Translations under genes and position numbers: made by a program | In this document: positions 17,065 to 25,479 of the stretch, one piece after another | Layout of the letters: each line of letters begins with the position of its first letter | Numbering within the stretch: position 1 is the first letter of the stretch | The notes under the pieces: generated by a model | Told to the model about the DNA's origin: nothing | Databases searched by the model: none | Seen by the model: only the letters and a program-made list of their open reading frames with translations | NCBI RefSeq assembly: GCF_033542235.1 | Contig: NZ_JAWRCU010000002.1 | Coordinates: 62,001 to 126,000 of the forward strand | Direction of reading: 5' to 3' | Source of the DNA: JAWRCU01 sp033542235 | GTDB taxonomy: Bacteria; Pseudomonadota; Alphaproteobacteria; Rhizobiales; Rhizobiaceae | Length of the DNA stretch: 64,000 bases

Positions 17065-17598
17065 TTATGGCAGCGCCGCGAAGCCTTCCGCGAACCCCTT
17101 GAGGTCGACAGGGATGCCGATACCCTCCTCCGGCGTCTGGAAGACGATGAAGGTTGCCGAGGTGCCGCTCTTCAGCGTGTCGAGGAGTTGCTTCTCGAGG
17201 ATCACCTCAGCGTAGCAGCCGTCCTGGAAACAGCGCACGAAATAGGCGCGGCCGATATCCTTGCCGTCGACATTGAGCCCCAGGCCATTCGGCAACAGCA
17301 CGCCGAGCGGTGCGAGCACACGCAGGATCTCGGCCTTGTTGTCGGCTGTGCGAAGCACCACGACGGAGAGACCAATCTCGGGCCGGTCCTCTGCGACGAC
17401 GTTCTGCATCATCGCGCACTGTTCAGAGCTTGCGCCGGCAGGCGTGTCGCAGATGATCGACCACGCGCCATGCGTTGACTTGACCGTACCGTTCTGCTGG
17501 GCCGCCGCGACCGCGGGACCTTGCGCTGCCGCTAGCAGCAGAATCGCGATCAGGGGGCGAACCAATCGGAAAAACATTCTCGCTCCATTGCGAATCAC
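17065..17598 (-). CDS. Invasion-associated locus B (IalB) family protein
   Basis: The 177-residue protein has a signal peptide (FFRLVRPLIAILLLAAAQGPAVA) and an IalB domain with GAWSIICDTP, EQCAMMQNV, the paired cysteines in RCFQDGCYAEV and PVDLKGFAEGFAAL. IalB was named in Bartonella, where it contributes to erythrocyte entry, but homologues are widespread in free-living rhizobia and their role is unknown, probably periplasmic or envelope-linked. It is divergent from the coxB operon across about 300 bp. The four cysteines suggest disulfides in the mature protein. Confidence 0.9.
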   Translation of the reverse strand: MIRNGARMFFRLVRPLIAILLLAAAQGPAVAAAQQNGTVKSTHGAWSIICDTPAGASSEQCAMMQNVVAEDRPEIGLSVVVLRTADNKAEILRVLAPLGVLLPNGLGLNVDGKDIGRAYFVRCFQDGCYAEVILEKQLLDTLKSGTSATFIVFQTPEEGIGIPVDLKGFAEGFAALP

Positions 17599-17906
17599 GT
17601 CACTTTATATCGCGTGATGCTTTCAAATATAGGGTTTTCACGACATTCAACGCCAATTTCGCCTGAATTGCGGCTTGCGCGGACCCCTTGCGGCATAGTG
17701 TCCATAGTGGACCACGCGGTGCGCCGCCCGGGCTCGTGCGATAGCGCCGCAGCAGTGTCGCCGAAGTGCAAAAATGCCGCATGAGTTGGGGGCCTCCTTT
17801 CTTGCGGTCGACATCAGAGTGTGATTTGAACCTGCCCGATTGCGCACGGATTCCGCCCTGGGGCGGTTCTGTCTAAGGCGCTTCTTGAGTGGAGAAGAAG
17901 AGGGTG
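17599..17906. other. Intergenic region between ialB and coxB
   Basis: About 308 bp separate the two divergent starts. No convincing open frame, RNA structure or repeat was seen. The region must hold promoters for ialB (minus) and the cytochrome oxidase operon (plus), but I could not pick a confident -35/-10 pair. A GTG at 17889 could extend coxB by six codons. Confidence 0.5.
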
Positions 17907-18773
17907 ATGAAGAGGATCGTTGGCAGCCTCGGGGCGCTCCCCGTCCTTCTGATGGCAGGCGCTGCCTTTGCCGATCAGCCGCGGCCGTGGGAGGTGACGT
18001 TCCAGCCCGCCGCTACGGGCATCATGGGGCAGATCACCTGGTTCATGCACTACACGCTGTGGTTCATCGTGCCGATCACACTGCTCGTGCTCTTCCTCCT
18101 GGCGTATTGCATCCTGAGATTCCGCGCGAGCGCCAATCCGACGCCGTCGCGCACCAGCCACAACACGGTCATTGAGGTGATCTGGACTGTCGGCCCGGTT
18201 GTTGTCCTTCTATTCCTGGCTATCCCGTCCTTCCAGCTGCTCACGGCGCAATACAATCCGCCGGAAGAGCCGAAGCTGACCGTGAAGGCAACCGGCAACC
18301 AGTGGAACTGGGACTACGAGTACCAGGTCGACCAGCCGCTCACCTTCAATTCGGCGATTCTGGCCGACAAGGATCGACAGGCCGCCGGCAAGAGCGACCT
18401 TGCCGTCTATCCGCGGCTGCTTACCGTCGACAATGAGATGGTTGTGCCGGTCAACACCACCACGCGCGTTTTGGTGACTGGCAACGATGTCATCCATTCC
18501 TTCGCCGTTCCGGCCTTCGGCATCAAGATCGATGCCGTGCCCGGGCGCATGAACGAGACCTGGTTCAAGGCAGACAAGGAAGGCCTCTACTATGGTCAGT
18601 GCTCCGAGCTTTGCGGCAAGGATCACGCCTACATGCCAATTGCGGTCCGCGTCGTGTCCGAGGCCCAGTACAACACGTGGCTGGCGGCGGCCAGGACGGA
18701 CCTCGGCGGCGCCAACAAGGCGTTGATGGCAGAGATCGACGCGCAGCGGAATGTAGCGTCTGCGGCGCACTGA
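17907..18773 (+). CDS. coxB: Cytochrome c oxidase subunit II
   Basis: Subunit II receives electrons from cytochrome c and passes them through the dinuclear CuA centre to subunit I. The protein has a signal peptide (KRIVGSLGALPVLLMAGAAFA), two membrane helices at about 45-70 and 90-112, and a periplasmic cupredoxin domain. That domain carries the CuA ligands: the histidine in GNDVIHSF and the segment YYGQCSELCGKDHAYMPI with two cysteines, glutamate, histidine and methionine. The aromatic docking patch NQWNWDYEY is present. ATG 17907 is preferred because AAGAAGAGG lies just before it. It heads the oxidase operon, with coxA 38 bp downstream. Confidence 0.97.
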   Translation: MKRIVGSLGALPVLLMAGAAFADQPRPWEVTFQPAATGIMGQITWFMHYTLWFIVPITLLVLFLLAYCILRFRASANPTPSRTSHNTVIEVIWTVGPVVVLLFLAIPSFQLLTAQYNPPEEPKLTVKATGNQWNWDYEYQVDQPLTFNSAILADKDRQAAGKSDLAVYPRLLTVDNEMVVPVNTTTRVLVTGNDVIHSFAVPAFGIKIDAVPGRMNETWFKADKEGLYYGQCSELCGKDHAYMPIAVRVVSEAQYNTWLAAARTDLGGANKALMAEIDAQRNVASAAH

Positions 18774-18811
18774 CGCCCGGACGGGTTTGAGAACAGGGAA
18801 CGGAGCAGAAC

Positions 18812-20470
18812 ATGTCAGGCGCTGCAGCTCACGACGACCACGCGCACGATCACGCGCCCTATCGCGGCTGGGTCCGTTGGGTCTATTCGACCAACCATAA
18901 GGACATCGGCACGCTTTATCTGATTTTCGCGATCATGGCCGGCTGCGTCGGCGGCTTTCTGTCGGTGATGATGCGCTGGGAGCTCGCGGAGCCCGGCATC
19001 CAGGTATTCCACGGCCTCGCTTCGATGGTCTACGGCGTCGAAGGCGATGCGGCGCTCGACGCGGGCAAGCACATGTACAATGTGTTCACGACCGGGCACG
19101 GCCTCATCATGATCTTCTTCATGGTGATGCCCGCGATGATCGGCGGCTTCGGGAACTGGATGGTGCCGCTGATGATCGGCGCGCCGGACATGGCGTTCCC
19201 TCGCATGAACAACGTCTCGTTCTGGCTCTTGCCGCCAGCCTTTATCCTGCTGATCATGTCGATGTTCGTGCCCGGCCCGGCCGGTGGCTGGGGTGTCGGC
19301 GGCGGCTGGACGATCTATCCGCCGCTCTCGACCTCGGGTCAGCCTGGCCCGGCGATGGATCTTGCCATTCTGGCGATACACATTGCCGGTGCTTCGTCGA
19401 TCCTTGGCGCCATCAACTTCATCACCACGATCTTCAATATGCGCGCACCGGGCATGACTCTGCACAAGATGCCGCTGTTTGCCTGGGCCGTGCTGATCAC
19501 TGCTTTCCTCCTGCTGCTCTCGTTGCCGGTGCTCGCGGGCGCCATCACGATGCTCCTCACCGACCGCAACTTCGGCACCGCTTTCTTCGTGCCCGAGGGC
19601 GGCGGCGATCCGATCCTGTTCCAGCACCTGTTCTGGTTCTTCGGTCATCCTGAGGTGTACATCCTGATCCTGCCGGGCTTCGGCATCGTCAGCCACATCA
19701 TCTCGACCTTCTCGAGGAAGCCGATATTCGGTTATCTCGGGATGGCCTATGCGATGGTGGCAATCGGCGCGGTGGGCTTCGTCGTGTGGGCGCACCACAT
19801 GTACACGACGGGTCTTTCGCTCGACACGCAGCGCTACTTCGTCTTCGCGACGATGGTGATCGCAGTGCCGACCGGTGTAAAGATTTTCTCCTGGATCGCG
19901 ACGATGTGGGGCGGCTCGATCTCCTTCCGTGCTCCCATGCTGTGGGCGATCGGCTTCATCTTCCTGTTCACGGTCGGCGGCGTCACTGGCGTGCAGCTCG
20001 CCAATGCCGGCCTCGACCGCTCGCTGCAGGATACCTACTACGTGGTGGCGCACTTCCACTACGTGCTGTCGCTCGGTGCAGTCTTCGCGATCTTCGCGGC
20101 CTGGTACTACTGGTTCCCGAAGATGACCGGCTACATGTATTCGCCGCTGATCGCCCGCACCCACTTCTGGGTCACCTTCATCGGCGTGAACCTCGTCTTC
20201 TTCCCGCAGCACTTCCTCGGCCTCTCGGGCATGCCGCGCCGCTATATCGACTATCCGGATGCGTTCGCCGGCTGGAACCATGTTTCGTCCATCGGCTCCT
20301 ATATCTCCGGGTTCGGTGTGCTGATCTTCCTCTATGGCGTGTTCGAAGCCTTCTCGAAGAAGCGTATCGCGGGCGCCAACCCATGGGGCGAGGGTGCGAC
20401 GACGCTGGAATGGCAGCTGCCTTCGCCGCCGCCGTTCCACCAGTGGGAGCAGCTGCCGAAGATCAAATAG
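18812..20470 (+). CDS. coxA: Cytochrome c oxidase subunit I
   Basis: The catalytic subunit of an aa3-type haem-copper oxidase, reducing oxygen to water and pumping protons. Its 552 residues form twelve membrane helices. Markers are STNHKDIGTLYLIF at the start, GHGLIMIFFMVMP (low-spin haem histidine), FWFFGHPEVYILILPGFG with the CuB histidine, glutamate and cross-linked tyrosine, VWAHHMYTTGL (CuB histidines), the K-channel lysine in TGVKIFSW and VAHFHYVLSLG with the haem ligands. GGAG lies eight bases before ATG 18812. The D- and K-channel residues mark it as an A-type proton-pumping enzyme. Confidence 0.98.
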   Translation: MSGAAAHDDHAHDHAPYRGWVRWVYSTNHKDIGTLYLIFAIMAGCVGGFLSVMMRWELAEPGIQVFHGLASMVYGVEGDAALDAGKHMYNVFTTGHGLIMIFFMVMPAMIGGFGNWMVPLMIGAPDMAFPRMNNVSFWLLPPAFILLIMSMFVPGPAGGWGVGGGWTIYPPLSTSGQPGPAMDLAILAIHIAGASSILGAINFITTIFNMRAPGMTLHKMPLFAWAVLITAFLLLLSLPVLAGAITMLLTDRNFGTAFFVPEGGGDPILFQHLFWFFGHPEVYILILPGFGIVSHIISTFSRKPIFGYLGMAYAMVAIGAVGFVVWAHHMYTTGLSLDTQRYFVFATMVIAVPTGVKIFSWIATMWGGSISFRAPMLWAIGFIFLFTVGGVTGVQLANAGLDRSLQDTYYVVAHFHYVLSLGAVFAIFAAWYYWFPKMTGYMYSPLIARTHFWVTFIGVNLVFFPQHFLGLSGMPRRYIDYPDAFAGWNHVSSIGSYISGFGVLIFLYGVFEAFSKKRIAGANPWGEGATTLEWQLPSPPPFHQWEQLPKIK

Positions 20471-20546
20471 GCAGAGCACCAGAACGCATGCCGACGCCGC
20501 CGGCTCGTCCGGCGGCCCCGGTTTCAAGGAAGGTAATGGACCAAGA

Positions 20547-21491
20547 ATGTCGCTGGTCGAAAAGAACGCCATGGAAGATGCCGGCCTTCGCCTCTCGGAG
20601 GCGACGGCTGCCGACTTCTTCGCGCTTCTGAAGCCGCGCGTGATGTCGCTGGTCGTATTCACCGCTTTCGTAGGGCTGATCGCGGCGCCGGTCCATATCC
20701 ATCCGTTCCTTGCCGTCATCGCGGTGCTTGCGATTGCGATCGGTGCAGGTGCGTCCGGCGCGCTGAACATGTGGTACGACGCTGATGTCGATGCCGTCAT
20801 GACGCGCACTGTGTCCCGGCCGATCCCGGCAGGTCGCATAAAGCCGAGTGAAGCACTCGTCTTCGGCCTGATCCTGTCGGCGTTCGCCGTGATGATGCTC
20901 GGGGTGCTGGTCAACTGGCTGGCAGCGGCACTGCTCGCCTTCACCATCTTCTTCTACGCCGTGATCTACACGATGTGGCTGAAGCGCTGGACCCCGCAGA
21001 ACATCGTGATCGGCGGCGCGGCTGGCGCCTTCCCGCCGGTGATCGGATGGGCGGCGGCGACCGGTTCCGTGAGCCTGGAAAGTCTTCTCCTCTTCCTCAT
21101 CATCTTCCTGTGGACGCCGCCGCATTTCTGGGCGCTGGCGCTCTTCAAGAAGGACGAGTACGGCCGCGCGGGTATTCCCATGATGCCGAACGTCGCCGGT
21201 ATCGCGTCGACGAAGCGGCAGATCTTCGCTTACACGCTGATCATCTTTCCGGTCGGCGTGCTGCCGGCACTACTCGGCTACGTTTCATTCGGCTACGGCA
21301 TTGTCGCCGCAGGACTTGGCGCCGCATTCGTCTGGTACGGCTGGTCGGTTTTGAAGATGCCTGAAGGGGACCGTAAGATGAAGCCCGCCAAGGCATTGTT
21401 CGGTTACTCGCTGCTCTATCTCTTCGCGATCTTCACGGCCTACCTCGCCGATGTGGTTGTGGGGCGCGCCTTGGCGCTGCCGGGAGCATGA
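20547..21491 (+). CDS. ctaB: Protoheme IX farnesyltransferase
   Basis: CtaB (CyoE) attaches a farnesyl tail to haem b, giving haem o, the precursor of haem a for CoxA. The 314-residue inner-membrane protein is a UbiA-type prenyltransferase with the aspartate-rich motif NMWYDADVDAVMTRTVSRP, the second motif KKDEYGRAGIPMMP and about eight or nine helices, including WTPPHFWALALF. The start at ATG 20547 fits homologue N-termini (MSLVEKNAM); the longer open frame upstream overlaps coxA and is not used. Its TGA overlaps the ATG of coxF, which suggests translational coupling. Confidence 0.95.
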   Translation: MSLVEKNAMEDAGLRLSEATAADFFALLKPRVMSLVVFTAFVGLIAAPVHIHPFLAVIAVLAIAIGAGASGALNMWYDADVDAVMTRTVSRPIPAGRIKPSEALVFGLILSAFAVMMLGVLVNWLAAALLAFTIFFYAVIYTMWLKRWTPQNIVIGGAAGAFPPVIGWAAATGSVSLESLLLFLIIFLWTPPHFWALALFKKDEYGRAGIPMMPNVAGIASTKRQIFAYTLIIFPVGVLPALLGYVSFGYGIVAAGLGAAFVWYGWSVLKMPEGDRKMKPAKALFGYSLLYLFAIFTAYLADVVVGRALALPGA

Positions 21492-21628
21492 CTATGCAGA
21501 TCGAGACCATCAAGCCTACCCAGGCCGAGTTGAAGGCCCGTCGCAACCGTTCGATTGCAATCGGTCTGGCGCTTTTTGCCTTCGTGATCGTCGTCTATGT
21601 CGCGAGCATCGTCAGGATGAGCACATGA
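21488..21628 (+). CDS. coxF: Small membrane protein CoxF
   Basis: This 46-residue protein starts at ATG 21488, overlapping the ctaB stop (ATGA), and its own TGA overlaps the ctaG ATG at 21625 in the same way. The sequence has a charged N-terminus (IKPTQAELKARRNRS) and one membrane helix (IAIGLALFAFVIVVYVASIV). A tiny gene at this exact position is conserved in rhizobial cox operons and annotated CoxF. Its function is not established; it is presumed to help oxidase assembly or stability. Its length is below common gene-finding cut-offs, so it can be missed. Confidence 0.85.
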   Translation: MTMQIETIKPTQAELKARRNRSIAIGLALFAFVIVVYVASIVRMST

Positions 21629-22257
21629 GCGACGATGTCCGCACGATCGATGGGAAGATGCAGCGGTCGAACCGCATCGTGGCAGGTGTCTGCCTTGCAT
21701 TCTTCGCCGGCATGATCGGCGCCGCTTATGCGTCCGTGCCTCTTTACAGGCTGTTTTGCCAAGTCACCGGTTACGGCGGCACGACGCAGCGCGTCGACCA
21801 CCAATATTCGGACAAGATCCTTGACCGCACGATCACTGTGCGGTTCGACGCAAATACATCCGGCGGTCTGCCATGGGATTTCGCGCCGGTGAAGCGCGAC
21901 ATAACGATGAAGATCGGCGAGACCGTCCAGTCCGATTTCCGCGCCACCAACCTCTTCGACACGCCGACTTCGGGCCATGCCAGCTTCAACGTGACGCCCG
22001 AGCTCGCCGGCTCCTACTTCAACAAGGTCGAGTGCTTCTGCTTCAACGACACGACGTTGAAGGGCGGCGAGACACTCGACATGCCGGTCGTCTTCTATGT
22101 CGATCCGGCGATCGTCGACGTGCCTGAGTTGAAGGACATCAGGACGATCACGCTTTCCTACACCTTCTTCCCGCGGGAAGGGGAAAAGCCCGTTGCGGCG
22201 ACACAGAAGCCGGCCGGCACGGGCATCAACAAGAACTCGGACAGCAACGGGGGCTGA
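21625..22257 (+). CDS. ctaG: Cytochrome c oxidase assembly protein CtaG (Cox11 family)
   Basis: Cox11/CtaG delivers copper to the CuB site of subunit I. From ATG 21625 it has 210 residues: an N-terminal membrane anchor (IVAGVCLAFFAGMIGAAYASV), the conserved PLYRLFCQVTGYGGTTQR, and a periplasmic immunoglobulin-like domain with the copper-binding cysteines in NKVECFCFNDTTL and the family signature DMPVVFYVDP followed by LSYTFF. The start overlaps the coxF stop. The C-terminal 25 residues are low-complexity and polar, typical for rhizobial versions. Confidence 0.96.
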   Translation: MSDDVRTIDGKMQRSNRIVAGVCLAFFAGMIGAAYASVPLYRLFCQVTGYGGTTQRVDHQYSDKILDRTITVRFDANTSGGLPWDFAPVKRDITMKIGETVQSDFRATNLFDTPTSGHASFNVTPELAGSYFNKVECFCFNDTTLKGGETLDMPVVFYVDPAIVDVPELKDIRTITLSYTFFPREGEKPVAATQKPAGTGINKNSDSNGG

Positions 22258-22258
22258 G

Positions 22259-23143
22259 ATGGCAGACGCGCACGCCAAACCGCAACACGACTATCATCTC
22301 GTCAACCCGAGCCCGTGGCCGTTTCTCGGCTCCGTGGGCGCGCTGGTCATGGCGATCGGCGGCGTTTGCCTGATGCAGTATCTGAAGGGCGGCGACTTCC
22401 CGATCTTCGGTCACAACATCGCCAATCCGTGGCTGTTCGTCATTGGTCTCCTGATCGTGCTCTACACCATGTTCGGCTGGTGGTCCGACACGATCAAGGA
22501 AGCCCATGAGGGTCATCATACGCGCGTCGTGTCCCTGCACCTGCGCTACGGGATGATCATGTTCATCGCCTCCGAGGTGATGTTCTTCGTTGCGTGGTTC
22601 TGGGCCTTCTTCGACGCCAGCCTGTTTCCGGGCGAGGCGATACAGGTCGCTCGTGACCAGTTCACAGGAGGTGTGTGGCCGCCGAAAGGGATCGAGGTGC
22701 TCGATCCATTCCATTTGCCGCTCTACAACACCATCATTCTGCTCTTGTCGGGCACGGCGGTGACCTGGGCGCACCATTCGCTCCTCCACAATGACCGCAA
22801 GGGCCTGGTCTGGGGCCTGGCGCTGACCGTGGCGCTCGGCGTGCTGTTCTCCTGTGTCCAGGCCTATGAATATATGCATGCGCCATTCGCCTTCCGCGAT
22901 TCGATCTACGGCGCGACTTTCTTCATGGCGACCGGCTTCCATGGCTTCCACGTGCTGATTGGAACCATCTTCCTGCTGGTCTGCCTGCTGAGAGCGATCG
23001 GCGGAGATTTTACACCGAAGCAGCATTTCGGCTTCGAGGCGGCGGCCTGGTACTGGCACTTCGTCGACGTGGTGTGGCTGTTCCTGTTCGCCTGCATCTA
23101 CGTGTGGGGCGGCTTCGGAGCGCCGATAGCGCACGCCGGCTGA
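22259..23143 (+). CDS. coxC: Cytochrome c oxidase subunit III
   Basis: Subunit III is the seven-helix non-catalytic core subunit that stabilises the oxidase. The 294 residues begin MADAHAKPQHDYHLVNPSPWP and contain GWWSDTIKEAHEGHHT, RYGMIMFIASEVMFFVAWFW, the TWAHHSLLHNDR segment, FFMATGFHGFHVLIGT and AAWYWHFVDVVWLFLF, all standard for the family. It starts one base after the ctaG stop, so it is part of the same operon. No redox cofactor ligands are expected in this subunit. Confidence 0.97.
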   Translation: MADAHAKPQHDYHLVNPSPWPFLGSVGALVMAIGGVCLMQYLKGGDFPIFGHNIANPWLFVIGLLIVLYTMFGWWSDTIKEAHEGHHTRVVSLHLRYGMIMFIASEVMFFVAWFWAFFDASLFPGEAIQVARDQFTGGVWPPKGIEVLDPFHLPLYNTIILLLSGTAVTWAHHSLLHNDRKGLVWGLALTVALGVLFSCVQAYEYMHAPFAFRDSIYGATFFMATGFHGFHVLIGTIFLLVCLLRAIGGDFTPKQHFGFEAAAWYWHFVDVVWLFLFACIYVWGGFGAPIAHAG

Positions 23144-23277
23144 CAGTCAAGTGACTTCCTCGTTGCGAACGGCCGCGCTTGCGCGGCCGTTTGTCGTTAG
23201 CGTTGGGGGGCATCACATTGATCGCGGGCGCCGCAGCGAAATTCGGCTATGCTTACGGAAGTGAGAAAGGCGGACCG

Positions 23278-23664
23278 GTGAGCGAAGACAAGGCGATATG
23301 GCCGGAGGTCGATCCGATCTCGGCAGGCTTGAAGGGCCGCTGCCCGCGCTGTGGTGAGGGCAAGCTCTTCCCTGGCTTCCTGAGCGTCGGCAACCGCTGC
23401 GTCAATTGCGGGCTCGATTATTCCTTCGCAGATGCCGGCGATGGGCCGGCGGTGTTCGTCATCCTGATCATCGGCTTCGTGGTCGTCGGACTGGCGCTCT
23501 GGATGGAGGTGACGTTCAACCCGCCGTTCTGGCTGCACCTTGTCCTGTGGATTCCGCTGGCGCTGGTGCTCTGCCTGACGGCTTTGCGCCTCATCAAAGG
23601 CGTGCTGATCACGCTGCAGTACCGCAACAAGGCTGCGGAAGGACGTCTGGACGCGGGTAAATGA
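23278..23664 (+). CDS. DUF983 family membrane protein
   Basis: From GTG 23278 (AAAGG about eight bases upstream) the protein has 128 residues. A rubredoxin-like zinc-knuckle region, CPRCGEGKLF and CVNCGLDYSF, is followed by two membrane helices (AVFVILIIGFVVVGLAL and LHLVLWIPLALVLCLTALR). DUF983 genes sit regularly between coxC and SURF1 in alphaproteobacteria, so a role in oxidase biogenesis is inferred, though the biochemical function is unknown. A longer frame from 23179 adds 33 unlikely residues. The stop overlaps the start of the SURF1 gene as ATGA. Confidence 0.9.
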   Translation: MSEDKAIWPEVDPISAGLKGRCPRCGEGKLFPGFLSVGNRCVNCGLDYSFADAGDGPAVFVILIIGFVVVGLALWMEVTFNPPFWLHLVLWIPLALVLCLTALRLIKGVLITLQYRNKAAEGRLDAGK

Positions 23665-24413
23665 GTGTTCTTGGCAAGCCGGAGGCCGCACGCGGCTTCC
23701 CGTGGACTGCCCTGGTCCTGGGGGTGATCGGCATAGCGATTCTCCTGTCGCTCGGCACCTGGCAGCTGCAGCGGTTGGCCTGGAAGGAAGCGCTGATCGC
23801 TTCCATCGATCAGCGCACTCACTCGGAGCCGCGGCCGCTCTCGGCAGTCGAGCGGCAGTTCGCCGAGACCGGAGACGTCGACTACTGGCCGGTAGAGGTT
23901 GAAGGCACTTTCGACCATGCCAAGGAGCGGCATTTCTTCGCGACCTATGAGGGCCAGCCCGGCTTTTACGTCTATACGCCTCTGAAGCTTGCAGACGGGC
24001 GATTCATCCTCATCAATCGCGGCTTCGTTCCCTACGATCGCAAGGATGTCTCGACGCGGCTGCAAGGTCAGGTCGAGGGAACCGTCACACTCAAGGGGCT
24101 CGCTCGCAACCCGCTCGCTGCAAAACCGTCCTTCCTGATCCCGGAGAATGAACCGGACAAGAACATCTTCTACTGGAAGGATCGCGACACGATGGCGCGC
24201 TCGGCCGGGCTCGATACCGCCCGTTTGCTGCCCTTCTTTATTGACGCCGACAAGGCGCCCAATCCCGGTGGGCTACCGGTCGGCGGCGTTACCATCGTCG
24301 ATATGCCCAACAATCATCTGCAATATGCCGTCACCTGGTACGGGCTGGCGGCGGCCCTCGCAGCGGTGCTCGGGGCTTGGCTCTGGCGCACTCGAAATGA
24401 GAGGCGGGCTTGA
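23661..24413 (+). CDS. SURF1 family cytochrome oxidase biogenesis protein
   Basis: SURF1 proteins help insert haem a into CoxA. The 250-residue protein has a membrane helix at each end (ALVLGVIGIAILLSLGTWQLQRL near the N-terminus and QYAVTWYGLAAALAAVLGAWLW at the C-terminus) and a large periplasmic domain between them. That domain contains the conserved GTWQLQR, YWPVEVEGTFDH, RFILINRGFVP and NNHLQYAVTWYG. The ATG overlaps the DUF983 stop. It closes the oxidase-assembly block; ispH follows after 52 bp. Confidence 0.95.
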   Translation: MSVLGKPEAARGFPWTALVLGVIGIAILLSLGTWQLQRLAWKEALIASIDQRTHSEPRPLSAVERQFAETGDVDYWPVEVEGTFDHAKERHFFATYEGQPGFYVYTPLKLADGRFILINRGFVPYDRKDVSTRLQGQVEGTVTLKGLARNPLAAKPSFLIPENEPDKNIFYWKDRDTMARSAGLDTARLLPFFIDADKAPNPGGLPVGGVTIVDMPNNHLQYAVTWYGLAAALAAVLGAWLWRTRNERRA

Positions 24414-24465
24414 CAGCAATAGGGCCCAACCCGCATGTCGGCCTTGATCTGACATCCTGACCAGA

Positions 24466-25476
24466 ATGCTTAACACGCTTCAAAAGCCACCCCTCACGAT
24501 CCGGCTCTGCCAACCGCGCGGCTTCTGTGCGGGGGTTGACCGCGCCATCCAGATCGTCGTGCTAGCGCTGAAGAAATACGGCGCCCCTGTCTATGTGCGC
24601 CATGAAATCGTGCACAATCGCTATGTGGTTGAAGGCCTGCAGCGCAAAGGCGCCGTTTTCATCGAGGAGCTAGATGAAATCCCGGCCGAGCACAGGCATT
24701 GCCCAGTCGTTTTTTCGGCGCACGGTGTGCCCAAGTCCGTGCCGGCCGACGCTCAGGCGCGCAGCCTTTTTTATTTGGATGCGACATGCCCGCTCGTCTC
24801 CAAGGTGCACAAACAGGCCATGCGCCACCAGCGGCTCGGCCGGCATGTGCTCTTGATCGGACACGCCGGGCATCCCGAAGTCATCGGCACAATGGGGCAA
24901 TTGCCCGGGGGCGCGGTGACGCTGATCGAGACAGAAGCCGACGTCGCGGCGTTCGAGCCCAACGATGCCTCTGCGCTCGGCTTTGTCACACAGACCACTC
25001 TTTCGGTCGAGGACACGGCCGGCATCGTCCGCGCGCTCGAGACGAAATTCCCGGAGATCAAGGCGCCGGCGGCGGAATCGATCTGCTACGCGACGACCAA
25101 TCGACAGGACGCAGTCAAGGCCACCGCTTCGGGCGCCGATCTTTTCCTGGTTGTCGGCGCGCCGAATTCCTCCAACTCGCGCAGGCTCGTCGAGGTGGCA
25201 GAGCGGGCGGGGGCGAAAATGTCGCTTCTCGTTCAGCGCGCCGCCGAAATCCCGTGGGACGACCTCGGCGATCTTTCCACACTTGGCCTCTCTGCCGGGG
25301 CCTCTGCTCCTGAGGTGATCGTGGATGAGATCATCGATGCCTTCCGCCATCGCTATCACGTCACGGTCGATCTCGCCGTGACGGCGACCGAGACGGCAGA
25401 TTTTCCTGTGATGCGCGACCTGCGCGATGTCGAGCTGACCGCCGCCGACATGGCTTTCGTCAATGGTGCAGGCTAG
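24466..25476 (+). CDS. ispH: 4-hydroxy-3-methylbut-2-enyl diphosphate reductase
   Basis: IspH makes IPP and DMAPP in the last step of the MEP pathway with a [4Fe-4S] cluster. The 336 residues contain the three cluster cysteines in QPRGFCAGVDRAI (Cys21), DATCPLVSKVHK and ESICYATTNRQ, plus substrate-binding GHAGHPEVIGTMGQ, FVTQTTLSVEDT and VVGAPNSSNSRRL. Length and motif order are normal. It lies between the SURF1 gene and thrB on the same strand, with thrB starting three bases after its stop. The pathway partner dxs is in the same window. Confidence 0.97.
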   Translation: MLNTLQKPPLTIRLCQPRGFCAGVDRAIQIVVLALKKYGAPVYVRHEIVHNRYVVEGLQRKGAVFIEELDEIPAEHRHCPVVFSAHGVPKSVPADAQARSLFYLDATCPLVSKVHKQAMRHQRLGRHVLLIGHAGHPEVIGTMGQLPGGAVTLIETEADVAAFEPNDASALGFVTQTTLSVEDTAGIVRALETKFPEIKAPAAESICYATTNRQDAVKATASGADLFLVVGAPNSSNSRRLVEVAERAGAKMSLLVQRAAEIPWDDLGDLSTLGLSAGASAPEVIVDEIIDAFRHRYHVTVDLAVTATETADFPVMRDLRDVELTAADMAFVNGAG

Positions 25477-25479
25477 ACC

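Noticed and set aside
18815..20947. 710-codon minus-strand open frame opposite coxA and ctaB
   Set aside because: It is antisense to an unmistakable cytochrome oxidase subunit I gene; the product is Arg/His/Glu-rich with no domain. High-GC DNA commonly keeps the antisense frame open.
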